64,000 nucleotides of DNA, taken from NCBI GenBank assembly GCA_033816765.1, contig CM066296.1, positions 620,001 through 684,000 on the forward strand. Direction: 5' to 3'. Below, piece by piece: positions 32,933 through 43,317 of the stretch (within the stretch, counting starts at the first letter, position 1; every line of letters begins with the position of its first letter). The notes under the pieces were generated by a model. The model saw nothing but the letters and a program-made list of their open reading frames with translations. It had not been told where the DNA came from and searched no databases. The DNA is from Nothopassalora personata (lineage: Eukaryota > Ascomycota > Dothideomycetes > Mycosphaerellales > Mycosphaerellaceae). The position numbers and the translations under genes are program-made.

Positions 32933-35746
32933 ATGCCTGCGACAAGACAACATCCTGTGCATATCCTAGACTTACTCAAGCATGCTGCTGCCTCTGACCC
33001 TTCCGTTGGGTTGCTGTGCCTAGACAAAGGTCTCACTGGTGAAGCAAAGCGGGTGCCTTATGCCCAGCTACTCGGACAAGCTGAGGTACGTCCCGTGCTG
33101 TACATGAGCGTTCAGCGAAATTCTGACGATATGCCAGGATTATGCAGTTCGACTGCGGAAAGCAGGCATCTTCGACCCCGGGCAGACCGTCATCAACTAC
33201 TTCGACACTCACGAAGAGCATGTGCTCTAGTTCTGGTCCGTCATTGCAGCGGGTGGAGTCTACGCGGTGCTAAATCCAATATCTAACGACCAGAAGACAG
33301 TCGCTGGCCAGCTCGACAACCTCAAATCTTTATTCGGCGACACCCCTGTCGTGACCACGCACAAACTTTCGTCGATCTTCGCGGCACGGCGGTTGAATTT
33401 CAGGTCCACTGAAGACATTCAAACACCTCGAAAGCGTTCTGCAGAGACAGAGATTAATGGTTTGCTGCCAAGATCGCACCCTCTCGACTTTGATAGTGTT
33501 CACATCAGGAAGCACAGGTCACTCCAAGGCAGTCAAGTACAGACATGCAGCACTCATCGCCTCTGTCAAAGCCAAAGCAGCACATCTTTCGACGCACAGC
33601 TTGACGTTCATGTCGTGGATCTGTAAGTGTGTGCAGACTACCCAAGAGCACAGATGCTGATCTGCTTCAGCATTCGACCACCCAGCTTGCCTCTGGGAAG
33701 TGCATCTTCAAGCATTCTTCGTGCATTCAGACCAAGTCTTCGCTCCGACCGCGGACCTAGCAATCGAGCCGCAACGCTACTTCGAAATCCTGAGCCGGTT
33801 CCGAGTTCGGTTTACGTTCTGGCCAAACTCGTTCGACTGGACAGGGGATCGATTTGTGTCATCTTCGAGTGCTCTTCTGTGGAGGCAAGGCCAACAGCAC
33901 AGCAACTTTGCAAGCCGCAGACCAGATCGTACGCAAGTTTGGTGCGCCAAACGCGAGCGATCAACCCAGTCCATGGTCTCAGCGAGACATGCTCTGCTTG
34001 TTTCTGTTATCTCAACGGGCCAGACTATGACGTGGAGCAGGGAAACGTCTTCGCAAGCGCGGGCAAACCACTATCCAGCGTGCTCGAAGTGAAGCTGGTG
34101 GACCAAGAGAACGAGCGGGAAATCTCTGACGAAGGCTTGATCCATCTCCGCGGCGATGTGCTCTTCCAAGGATTCCACAACAACGAAGAAGCCATGGCAA
34201 CTTGTATGGCTGAGAATGAATACCGGCAACGTTGGCAAATTCGACGAGAATGGAAATCTTCTCCTGCTCGGCCGCGCGAAGGAAGTGCTCATACTGAATG
34301 GGCACAACTATTCTTCCTTCGAAATCGAGCACGCCATCGAGACGAGTAACATCGGTGACCTGGCTCCGTTCTATACTGCCGTGTTCTCGACCTGGGCCCA
34401 GGACAGACAGTCTAAGGCGCCGATCGTGCTGTTCAATCCCACTGAGGCTGCCATCGGACCGAAAAATCTTCGTGCGACGTTGCAGGCCGTTCAGCAGTGC
34501 GTTTTCAGCATATGTGCTCAGAAGGCATTGCATATAATTGCGTTGCCGAAGTCGCTACTGCCGAAGCCAACGATTGGCAAGCTGTCGAGGGCGAAGTTGA
34601 AGAAGTCCTTTGAGATGGGTGCGTTCGATGAATTCATCATCGATGAGAAGGCAGCACTCGTGAAAGCGAATGGCACGAACGGTCACACGAATGGATACTG
34701 CAATGGTACTAACGGTCATGCTGTCAAGACGTTCCCGTCGCCCCTCCAGAAAGAGATCGCCGAGATCTATGCTTCAATCGTTGGCGTTCTCCATGCGAGC
34801 TTATGGGCCAAGACGCCCTCCTATCAGCGGCATCAGCTCCATGGGTTTCATGCGCCGGGAGAAAGCTCTCGAGAAGAACCTGAAGATCCACCAAGAGATC
34901 CCGCTGCCACTCCTGGTTCGCTGACACTCAATCGCCGATCTCAAACACGAGATGACACTTCTGGGCACAGTGTCACAGCAGTACGACCCGATTGTTCCGC
35001 TCTTTACGGAAGGTACCGAACAACCTCTCTTCCTGCTTCACCCTGGCGCCGAAGAGTTCTTGTGCTGGGTTGAGCTGCTGAAGTATCTCCCGGACAGACC
35101 CATATACGCTCTACGTGCCAAAGGTCTGCATCCTGGTGAAGGCACTTTCGTGCTCGGATACTGCTTCGGTGGGCTCCTCGGCTTCGGGCTCGGCAAGATG
35201 TTCGAAGCTGCTGGCGAAAGTGTCGTGTACTGTGGTGGTATTGACAACCCACCCGACCCAAAGCTAACGATGGGGCAAGTCCAGTACCGCGCGCTAATGA
35301 TCGATGTTTTACTCATCGTCACCGAGCTCACCGAATCCGACACGCGCAAGTTCGCGGACGAAACAGCACATCTCACCGATGAAGGGTTCTACGCGATCCT
35401 CTTCACCAAGTTCTCGCCCGAATTGATCGAGAACATGGACATAACAGTTCCTCGGCTCCAAGCCTATGGTCGTGTCGAAGATGTCATAAGGCAGATTGCG
35501 AGCAAGTACGAACCATCAGGTGACCTTGGGACCATGGACATCTTTTGCGCCGACCCTATGCCTCACTTCGGTGCAACGCCGGAAGTGTGGAAGCGGGATG
35601 TGCTGGGCGGGTGGAGGGAATTTGTTGGAGGAGAGAGTGTCAACTTCCATGACGTGCAGGGCACGCACATCAGCCTCGTTAAGCAGCCGCATATTGAGGA
35701 CATCCAAAGGATTATGAATGATGCTTTTGAAAAGCGTGGCATATAG
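32933..35746 (+). pseudogene. Broken NRPS-like synthetase (adenylation-thiolation-thioesterase)
   Basis: The A-T-TE order of small NRPS-like enzymes, which activate aryl or alpha-keto acids, can be followed through frame changes. The A domain starts at 32,933, with introns near 33,086-33,137 and 33,623-33,670. It contains NYFDTHEEHVL, TAG (33,228-33,230) in place of Trp, then FWSVIAAGGVYAVLNP. The ATP loop VFTSGSTGHSKAVKYRHA follows, then PVHGLSET and GRAKEVLILNGHNYSS. In the carrier domain (about 34,730-34,930) the pantetheine-site region reads SGISSMGF where GGDSISSMGF is usual. The thioesterase (34,952-35,746) keeps FLLHPGAEEF but has lost about 25-30 residues before GYCFGG, whose nucleophile is Cys. 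The gene cannot work as read. Confidence 0.8.
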
Positions 35747-36401
35747 GGATGAAGGCTGTAATGGTTATTTAGCTTTCGGTCTGTAGTCTCGATGATTGCG
35801 AAATTCTTACCTGATATAAGACTATCATCGCCCTTCGCTCTGATATCATCTGGTCAGCGTAGTGCCGCCTGTGGGTCGGACGCTCAGCCTCTGGTTGGCT
35901 AACCTTTTGTTCAGGCACTCTTGACCAAGGCATTTGCGCTCGAACTTACCAAGACTCTGTCTGTACTCTCGCCACAAGCCATGAACACAGCATGTCCGTC
36001 AGCCTCGGTTCGGGACCATTTTGCTGGGCGAAGAGGCGAGCTGGTCGCGCTGGCACGAACCAGGTCGCGGTCGCTTGCATGCCAAGGTTGCTGGAGCATT
36101 GCTGGAAAGCAAATTGTATACAGCTTGGTTCGCTTAGGGTCGCATGCGGTCTGGACTGTGTTTCGCAAGGCAACTGGGCACACCAAGTGTGAGCCTCACA
36201 CAGGCACGCCGGTGAGCATAATGCCAGCTCAACAGTTTCGAAAGCTGCCTTTCTTCCTTCCTTCTCCATCACTTTTCACGAACATCACAACATATTTAGA
36301 CCGTTATGAGCTTGTTTGCATACCAAGTCCAGCAGTACCCGTGGACCGTCTCCGGCAACAGGCACCCGTTCTGAGTAAATCTCAACGTAGGGAATGCGCG
36401 A
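35747..36401. other. Intergenic
   Basis: No gene seen in about 650 bases. Confidence 0.55.
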
Positions 36402-37208
36402 ATGCCGGCTGACGGAAGTCGTAGCATGGACAACGTCTTCGAGCACCTCGACGCAAAAGCATCTTGCTTGCAGCAGGAGCTCGCCACCACGAGCCCGAAC
36501 ATGCAACAAGATATTGAGAGTATCTTGCAGCTCAAACAATTTCCAAAGATGTTTCGCGATGCGTTCGGAGAACTCCTCGAAACTCTGCCAATCACCATGT
36601 CGATCAGTGATCGTCGTCTAAGCTCAGCACGAACAACTGGCTTGATCTCTGACCGTCGACGCAGTGCAGATTACGTCGGCTACCAGTGCGCTTTCAAGCT
36701 GCCAGATGAGACAGACTGCCTCACCTGGACATCCATTCCTTATGTAACAGACACATACTTCGCAGGCCTGGCAAAGATTCTCGCCGCAGCTGGCAATCCA
36801 GGGACACCAGGCTTGGCTATGGTCGAGCTTGAAGCGGACATCAAAGCTGGTCTGCGACTGATGTTCTGCCATCGCCATACTGAGCAGGAGAAGATCGATC
36901 AAGCCAACAGGCTAGCACAACCAATTCGAGGATCAATCCAGCGCTGGCGCAACAGCGAGAGAAGATGGCGCAAAGTGGGGAAGACTTCTCTCGAGCAGCT
37001 TGGACGGCCTATTGGGCCCAAAAGTTCAAGTCGTTCTCAGCGCGATGAATCGGCTGTGTGGTCCAGCAGTTCCTCCAGTAACACATCTGACCGAGCTGAG
37101 AGGGAGACCGAAGCATTGAAGGAGCAGATCCGGTATCTGAGGGAGGAGAACCATCGTTTGCGGGAGGAAGTCGCAGATCTAAGCGGGCGTTACCGGCGCG
37201 AGCACTGA
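36402..37208 (+). CDS. Orphan protein with C-terminal coiled coil
   Basis: Single open frame, 268 aa, in a region where neighbouring genes are broken. I do not recognise it. Residues 1-60 are helical, containing QQDIESILQLKQFPKMF. A central section (about 85-160) has Cys, Trp and aromatic residues (VGYQCAFKLPDETDCLTWTS). It is followed by a basic helix with RSIQRWRNSERRWRKVG-like content and a Ser-rich linker. The last 35 residues form a leucine-zipper-like coiled coil (EALKEQIRYLREENHRLREE), which suggests dimerisation. There is no DNA-binding basic region directly before the zipper and no signal peptide. Start could also be Met at 36,426. Confidence 0.55.
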   Translation: MPADGSRSMDNVFEHLDAKASCLQQELATTSPNMQQDIESILQLKQFPKMFRDAFGELLETLPITMSISDRRLSSARTTGLISDRRRSADYVGYQCAFKLPDETDCLTWTSIPYVTDTYFAGLAKILAAAGNPGTPGLAMVELEADIKAGLRLMFCHRHTEQEKIDQANRLAQPIRGSIQRWRNSERRWRKVGKTSLEQLGRPIGPKSSSRSQRDESAVWSSSSSSNTSDRAERETEALKEQIRYLREENHRLREEVADLSGRYRREH

Positions 37209-38270
37209 GAACGACTAGTCGTAGGCGAGTTGAAATCGTGTCTGATATCTCGGTACCTGCTGACTGCTGTTTTGAAATTCAAGCGTGGGCTTGATGTGGT
37301 TCCTGATAGCCTCTACGTTTGGCTCTGTGGCTGCAGTGACACCCACCGGAGCGCCAACAGTGTTGAATTTTTTCCAGTTCATCGCATGGGTGATTCGGTC
37401 CAACTAATCGATTACTTTCTCGAAGTTATTGCAACTCGAAATGAACAATCGAAGGAGGTCTCTTCAGCTCGAGTGCTCATTACAGTAGACTCATGCCCGT
37501 GGCACGCAGAACAGCCAAGCGTTGGAGATGCTCGACTGTCTAACGCCTCGTCTCCCGTGTATTGTCGTTGTCCGGGACAGCTTGCTGGTATTCAATGTCT
37601 ATCGCACAGCTGCGGAGGATAAGAGTGATGTGACTGAAGGTGTCGGTAGGCCACAGACGCCAGGATGATTTAGTCAGACAATGATGAAAAGGTCAGAACG
37701 GAGTGAGATGCTGTCAACAAGAGTTTACGCTTGCCAAAACAGGTGGGACTAAAGCGGCAATACCCGCCTGGGCCGAGAGTTACTTGCTAGCAAACATTGC
37801 ATCAAAGAGCTTACACAGCACTTTGCAATGCATCGTGCAGAATCTGCTCCTCTTGAGGGCATCACTGAGTTTTGCTGTTAGTGTCTTGAATTTAGGCTGC
37901 TTAGAGGCACAACCTCGGGCCTACTCGTCGCTCAAGAGATATTGTGCAAGTCAACTGTACCAGATCGACGGAGCCGACGAGGAGCTACGTGTTCCTCGTT
38001 GCCGATAGTCGTAGACAAATGCTTGATCTCCACTGATCTTGAATCTTGGCGTTCACAAGCTTCGATTCGCCGAGCCTCGCAAGTATCGTGATCCGGCCAA
38101 ACTTCGAAGGGACGTCTGTTGTCGATCACACCAGACTAGTAAGCGGTGGAAGGTGCAGCGAGCTATCGATATCGGTTCCGACCACACTGGATACGGCGCT
38201 CAAGCAGATGAAGACAGCACGAACCTCGTTGCCTTGATGATACCGGCTCTAGCAGTAGGTGATCTTCCGG
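37209..38270. other. Gene-poor stretch
   Basis: About 1.06 kb without a supported gene. A short plus frame at 38,046-38,237 reads as Ser/Thr-rich sequence but is not recognisable. Confidence 0.4.
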
Positions 38271-40120
38271 TCACTTTCGATGCAATTCCTCCTCAAGATA
38301 CTCTATATGAGCATCTTTCCGAGCGGTGTGCTCGCAGCTGGTCCTAGGGTTGTCATTGTAGTCTGTCCTTGCCGCGCTATCGTTCTCGCGAACTCCTTCG
38401 GTGGATGCTCGCGCCAGCTGCTGCTCAAACTTGGCGCCCTGGATGCTCACTGGCGACGTAGGGCGAGGAGATTCCGGCATCGACGAGGCGGCACTGCGGT
38501 TGACGATAGCCGAAAGGTCAGATAAGCTTACGTGGTTCGTGACCCGCTGTAGCTGTTTTGTTGCGATCGAACGCTGCACGCTAGTCGTAATTTGGATGTT
38601 ATCGCCGATCCCCATAATGTCCCTCATGCGGCGTCGGCGGTTGGTGAGGCTGGTGGAGGTTGATGTTTGAGGAGTGAAAGCAATACCGCAACCGCCCAAT
38701 GGCAGAACGCTGGTCGCAACTGTCGATTTCGCTCGGTCCCATATCTTGTCCACTGTGCTGGCGCGGGAACATAGTCAAATTTGGTGTCCTCCATGCCACG
38801 CCTTCTCGTACTATCTCCCTCGCTACTACCTCGGAGCCCTGTCTCTGCTATGCAATGTAGTCCTTATGGCACAGGACCCTCATCATCGGGTGACGAAGAT
38901 TTGTATGTCCATGAAGTACGGGTCGCCAGTCTCGTGAGCGGAGAGCCATTCGCTCGATGTCTTGTCTGGGCGCAACTGCGTGAACTCCTCCTCGTTCATG
39001 TAGCCGATCGCCAAACCGCTGGTCAGACAGCCGAGAGCAAGCTGGTTTCCTTCTTGACATCCGCAAGCTGAGTGCTATTTCGACCGTCTTTGGTAACGAA
39101 GAACTTCATGCCGTGAATCGTGCCGATCTCTTGCTCGTATGGGCTTCTTAGACTGGAAGGAACCTACGAGAGATCTGCCATTTTGCGCGCTGATGCCTTG
39201 GCTCTTCTATCGATCATAGAGAACTCCATGTTGTGGTAGATCGTGTTTTGTGCGTCGGTCGGCTTCCAGGCGCATGTCTGTTGTGATGCCTCTGACCCAG
39301 TCGTCCAAGGAACGCTTAACGGTAGATCGAGGACCTTTCGTTTCCGCGGCCTCGAGTTTAGTCTTGAGCTCGTTCTGCGGGCGGCCTAAACTTGCGTCGA
39401 GCATTGGCGAAAGAGAGCTCTGTGTTCATCTGGTTGAGAGGCACCGCATACAGCGGGCCTCTTACTTCCATCGCGATGAGGAAGTGTAGGTCATGTTCCT
39501 GTAGCCGGCGGCTCACCTCATGGACGCTGTTGCATTGCTCAAGCAAGATGGTCTGGAGCGGTGCCAGCAATTCGTAGGAGTGGTTGTTCGTGAGCTCGAA
39601 CACCTGGCAAAAGCGGCCCTGGTTGATCAGATTCTTCTTCTGTAGCGCCTCATCTTTGATCTTGATGATGTCGTCTGCAATCGCCACGTCGCGGCTCTGC
39701 AACTCGATCAGCATGTATCTGGTGAAGTGTCTCTGCTTCGGTGCACACTACCTTCACAGTTTTTGCACAACACAGTTACGATGAAGCCGCAGGGAGCTTG
39801 TTCAGCAAGGCCAAGTCGACGAGAATTTTCTGGTAGCGAGTGCATGTTGCTTGTTTTGCACGTGCCGATGACTGTCCTCACATGGCCCATAGCCTCGGAG
39901 TCTCTCGTACAGGACGTCGCCATGTAACGTTCGCCTCAACGACCAGCCATCTCTCAGTGATTTCTGATCGTGCTCCTCCGCTGAAGAAGGTATCACGTCG
40001 CGGCATGAGCCGGCAGGAATGGGCGACATGATGATTCCGGATCACGAGCTTGTCATCAAAGTGTGCTGAGAGAAAGCTCAACCAGGCGGAAGGAGTCCTC
40101 TTCCGAAACAAGACTGGCAT
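38271..40120 (-). pseudogene. Decayed minus-strand gene of unknown family
   Basis: Several minus-strand frames read like protein and follow one another. The best is 39,358-39,714, with SRDVAIADDIIKIKDEALQK, FELTNNHSYELLAPLQTILL and EVRGPLYAVPLNQMNTEL. It continues in another frame at 39,207-39,404 with LGRPQNELKTKLEAAETK and SLDDWVRGITTDMRLEADRR. Near 39,070-39,160 the strand gives SLRSPYEQEIGTIHGMKFFV, and near 38,900-39,010 GYMNEEEFTQLRPDKTS and WLSAHETGDPYFMD. At 38,271-38,753 a frame ends in HIEYLEEELHRK. At least three frame changes and a stop are needed to link them. I do not recognise the family. Confidence 0.45.
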
Positions 40121-42039
40121 ATTGGTAAGCAGACAAGTTTGAATTGATCCGTTATCTCGCAGTCGCGATGTTTCCAGGTGGCATCTCCTTCTCGCCCTAC
40201 CACCTCCTCACCCATTCCCCAAGCCTCGCTGTACTCGAGGAGAGCGGAACGGCATATTACAATAGGATATCGACAGTCGGGACTCCGCGATCATCTCAAT
40301 TAAAAGCTATGGACGATAACGACTGGCTGCTCTCCGTGCCACACCGACGACGCTGCTGCAACGGGGTCTTCGTGAAATATCGAACGAATGTCCTCGCGAA
40401 TGCACATCAAGGGGACCAACAGCCTTCGTCCGCTTCTTCAACCACATGAAAATCGCGGTCGACAGGTTGCTGAGGATCTCTATCTCGAACCACAGCGTGA
40501 GCCGTGGGAGGCATATGTCCATTTGTCAGCGCGTTGCAAGGCGTGTAATAGTAGAATTGTCGACTCACTGTGCCCAAGCTTAGTGTCGAAGTCGTCTAAA
40601 CGCGCCGATTTGGCCGCAGGAGATTCGAAGGTCTAGAAAGAGGGCACGACGGCGCGCCATGCCCGCACCTGCGGAATATCGTCGAGGTCGCGAAGCTGTA
40701 TTGTCACACGAGGGACGAAGCATATCCTAGTGAATGATGTGTAGAGTGGCTGGCGTGCAGCAATGTATCTCATGATACAGCTTCGCCGCCACATCGGTGG
40801 AAGTGGAGGACGCTTAAAGAGCAGCATGTCCTGCCTCCGTGCCTCAATTTCCGGGTTATACAATTTCTGTATTATACGATTTTCGTATCAAAAGAATTTG
40901 CAGTTACTTGTTGATCCAATTTGTTGTTGTCGTAGTCACTCTACTTCTAGTGCCCAATCATTCGAAGATCCAGTCATTGGAATATCAAGTCATTGGACAA
41001 TCCAGTCATCGAAAGATCTAGTCGTTCGAGAAACAAAGTCGGTCAAAGATCCAGTTGTTTGAAGATCCTGTGATTCGAAGAGGGAGTTCATCCATAAACC
41101 AGCTGCTCTACCCTGCAATCATGCAACGCCTCAACTTCTCAATTTCGTAGCCGATGATGACCTGTGCAATTGCGTTGATCCGCACAAGCACCATTCTAGT
41201 CAAAACCCCCCATACGCAGGAATGCCACAACCACAAAGTCTTTGACATTGAGAACCCGCAGTCCCCTGAATCTGAACAAAGCAACAACACCATTGTCCCT
41301 TCGCCTCCCCATTTTCTCTGTCGCTATAATCCATTCCATGTCCAAACCCATGAAACCCTCCACCCCGTCCCCCACACACCCTATCCAGCAAGCACCACAC
41401 TCACCCCTCCCAGAAAGCGTCAGACCCGCAAGATCCCCATCCAGCAGCAGAACCTCCCCCACCCAGAGCGAATCGTGAACTGCCCCCAGAATGCGGGCAA
41501 AAGACACAAGTACATAGTCGCATGCAGGTCCGCACAACATGCAGGTCCGCACAACAGGAGAAGGCCAGCGTGCCCAAAAACCAAGAAACCACCGAGCCTT
41601 TCTCAACTCTCTTGAGAATCTCACGCCTGTTGATCCCATCCAAAGCGTCGAAACCCGTTGTGAGTGGTGGTGGCCGAATGGTAAGAAAATGGGTGATCCG
41701 GGAGTCAGATCAGAAGGCTCTATCACTGCGGGCGGATCTCACAGTTTATTGCCGGCGAGGAGAGATGGTTTGCTGAAGCGAGTGAGATGTGAGGTGATCG
41801 ACCTGCTGTATCTTTCAAGGATTGTTAGACGCGGATGTGAGTCGCCATCATCTGGTCGTCGAGGGTGAAGGTATTTCCCACTGGCGTTATATTGAACCCG
41901 CCGTTCCCCCTTCTTCATCACTCTTCGCGCAACATGAGCGAAGTTGGAGAAGAGGCCATTGGCTTCCTCAGTGCCGTTCGCGATTTGGCTGCAATGACAG
42001 CCTGAATCTAAGTGACTTTCGACAACCATGGCTCATAGC
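40121..42039. other. Gene-free stretch with a short tandem repeat
   Basis: No supported gene. Frames at 41,154-41,726 overlap on both strands; the plus frame is His/Pro/Thr-rich and the minus frame Gly/Val-rich, but neither shows a domain. See the repeat at 40,955-41,085. Confidence 0.45.
40955..41085. repeat. Imperfect tandem repeat, about 15-16 bp unit
   Basis: About eight units resembling GATCCAGTCATTCGAA follow one another (for example GATCCAGTCATTGGAA, AATCCAGTCATCGAAA, GATCCAGTTGTTTGAA, GATCCTGTGATTCGAA). The unit contains TTCGAA- and GATC-type partial palindromes. No coding context is seen. Confidence 0.75.
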
Positions 42040-43317
42040 TCAGGCTACGAACCTCCTCCCACCACCAGATCCCAAAACACAGACCTCAGTCCCGATACCG
42101 CGGCCGCCACCAATACCTTCTGTCTCCCGCAACAGCTTTGTCGTGTCCTCAGCAGTATACACCTTCTTCTTGATGAAGCTCACCGCCACGCCTGAGCTAT
42201 CCTTTATCTCATCATGGGCACTAATCCAGTATCTTGCATCCACCTCTTTCGCGACCTTAACACCTCCTGGCGCACCTGCACTGATCAGCCCGCCCAACCA
42301 CCATGGGTTCGATTCGACGGTTATGCTATGAAAGATGGCCGTCATGGGTAATGCGCCGTTCAGTGGGTGCAGATGTTGTGAGAGGTAAGATCGTAGTTTG
42401 GTGGAGTCGATGCCGTGCGGACTGTACATGATACTGATGACTTTCTCATAGTTGTCTTGTCTCTGACCACCTCCGCGAGCCGTAGACGGTCGTGAGCCAC
42501 TTGTGTTAGGACGGCCCTGAGCGGAGTCGGCACAGCTTCGAGATGGTCTTGGGGTTGTGGCATAGTAGTCCTCAGAATGCTGTCGGGGTAGCGAGGGACT
42601 GTAGTATTCGATATCATCGAGCGTACCCCGAAGGTATCGTTGTCTTGCTGACCTGGGCGACTGAGAAGGAGGAGAGCTGGTCGACGACTTGGCCGTGTTT
42701 GGATGCGATGCAGACATGCCGGGCATTTCGCTCATGTTGGTTGTAGTGCCATCTGCAGCTTTCAGCAACGTGCCTGGCGGACAGAACGTCACTCCAATGG
42801 CATTGTGTAGCCCGGTGATGTCTCTTTTCTCGGAAATGTTGGCTATGGTGACCTCTCCTTCTGCACTTGTCGACGAATATGCTTCTATTGGTATTCTTAT
42901 CACTGTATCGTCTTTGGCCGCATTATAAGGCCTCATGACATGAATGATAGTTGGATCTGAGAAGTAGCTCCACTTGTATATCTTTTTAGCTGCTTTGGGC
43001 GTTGCAACTATCTTGACCCTCGTGTCTTTGGGCAGTGTCCGCAATGTCGCTTCATGTAGGTGGTCTGACTTCTCTTGGCTGATGACGATTACATCAACAT
43101 CGCGCAGCTCGGCAAGGGAGGCTATCGTGGCTGGTTGGGTGTGCTTGTTGGTTGCGAACCTGGGGTGACCAACGATTGACGCGCCGTCAAGCCATGGATC
43201 GAAGAGGATACGAAAGGATCCCGGGAATTTCCCCTTGTACTTGGCGGGAGCGAAAGATGGTGCAAAGGCCACTAGGAATGTTGAGTCGGCGGTGTATTGG
43301 TGAACGGTCAAGGACAT
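42040..43317 (-). CDS. Fungal metallo-beta-lactamase-fold protein with altered metal motif
   Basis: Single exon, 425 aa from the ATG at 43,315-43,317; the frame extends upstream without another ATG. The N-terminal half has the beta-lactamase-fold pattern (FRILFDPWLDGASIVGHPRF, then VDVIVISQEKSDHLHEATL). Where hydrolases have HxHxDH this protein has QxKxDH, so the first two ligands are missing and catalysis is doubtful. Residues about 215-300 are a Ser/Pro/Arg/Tyr-rich insert, probably disordered. The C-terminal half (about 305-400) resumes the fold, with SIMYSPHGIDS, PWWLGGLISAG and DARYWISAHDE. Related fungal proteins are UlaG-like but uncharacterised (family knowledge). It is the first intact gene right of the decayed region. 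Confidence 0.75.
   Translation of the reverse strand: MSLTVHQYTADSTFLVAFAPSFAPAKYKGKFPGSFRILFDPWLDGASIVGHPRFATNKHTQPATIASLAELRDVDVIVISQEKSDHLHEATLRTLPKDTRVKIVATPKAAKKIYKWSYFSDPTIIHVMRPYNAAKDDTVIRIPIEAYSSTSAEGEVTIANISEKRDITGLHNAIGVTFCPPGTLLKAADGTTTNMSEMPGMSASHPNTAKSSTSSPPSQSPRSARQRYLRGTLDDIEYYSPSLPRQHSEDYYATTPRPSRSCADSAQGRPNTSGSRPSTARGGGQRQDNYEKVISIMYSPHGIDSTKLRSYLSQHLHPLNGALPMTAIFHSITVESNPWWLGGLISAGAPGGVKVAKEVDARYWISAHDEIKDSSGVAVSFIKKKVYTAEDTTKLLRETEGIGGGRGIGTEVCVLGSGGGRRFVA

Noticed and set aside
41196..41726. 176-codon minus frame
   Set aside because: Fully overlapped by a plus frame of similar length; composition looks like the complement of a low-complexity stretch.
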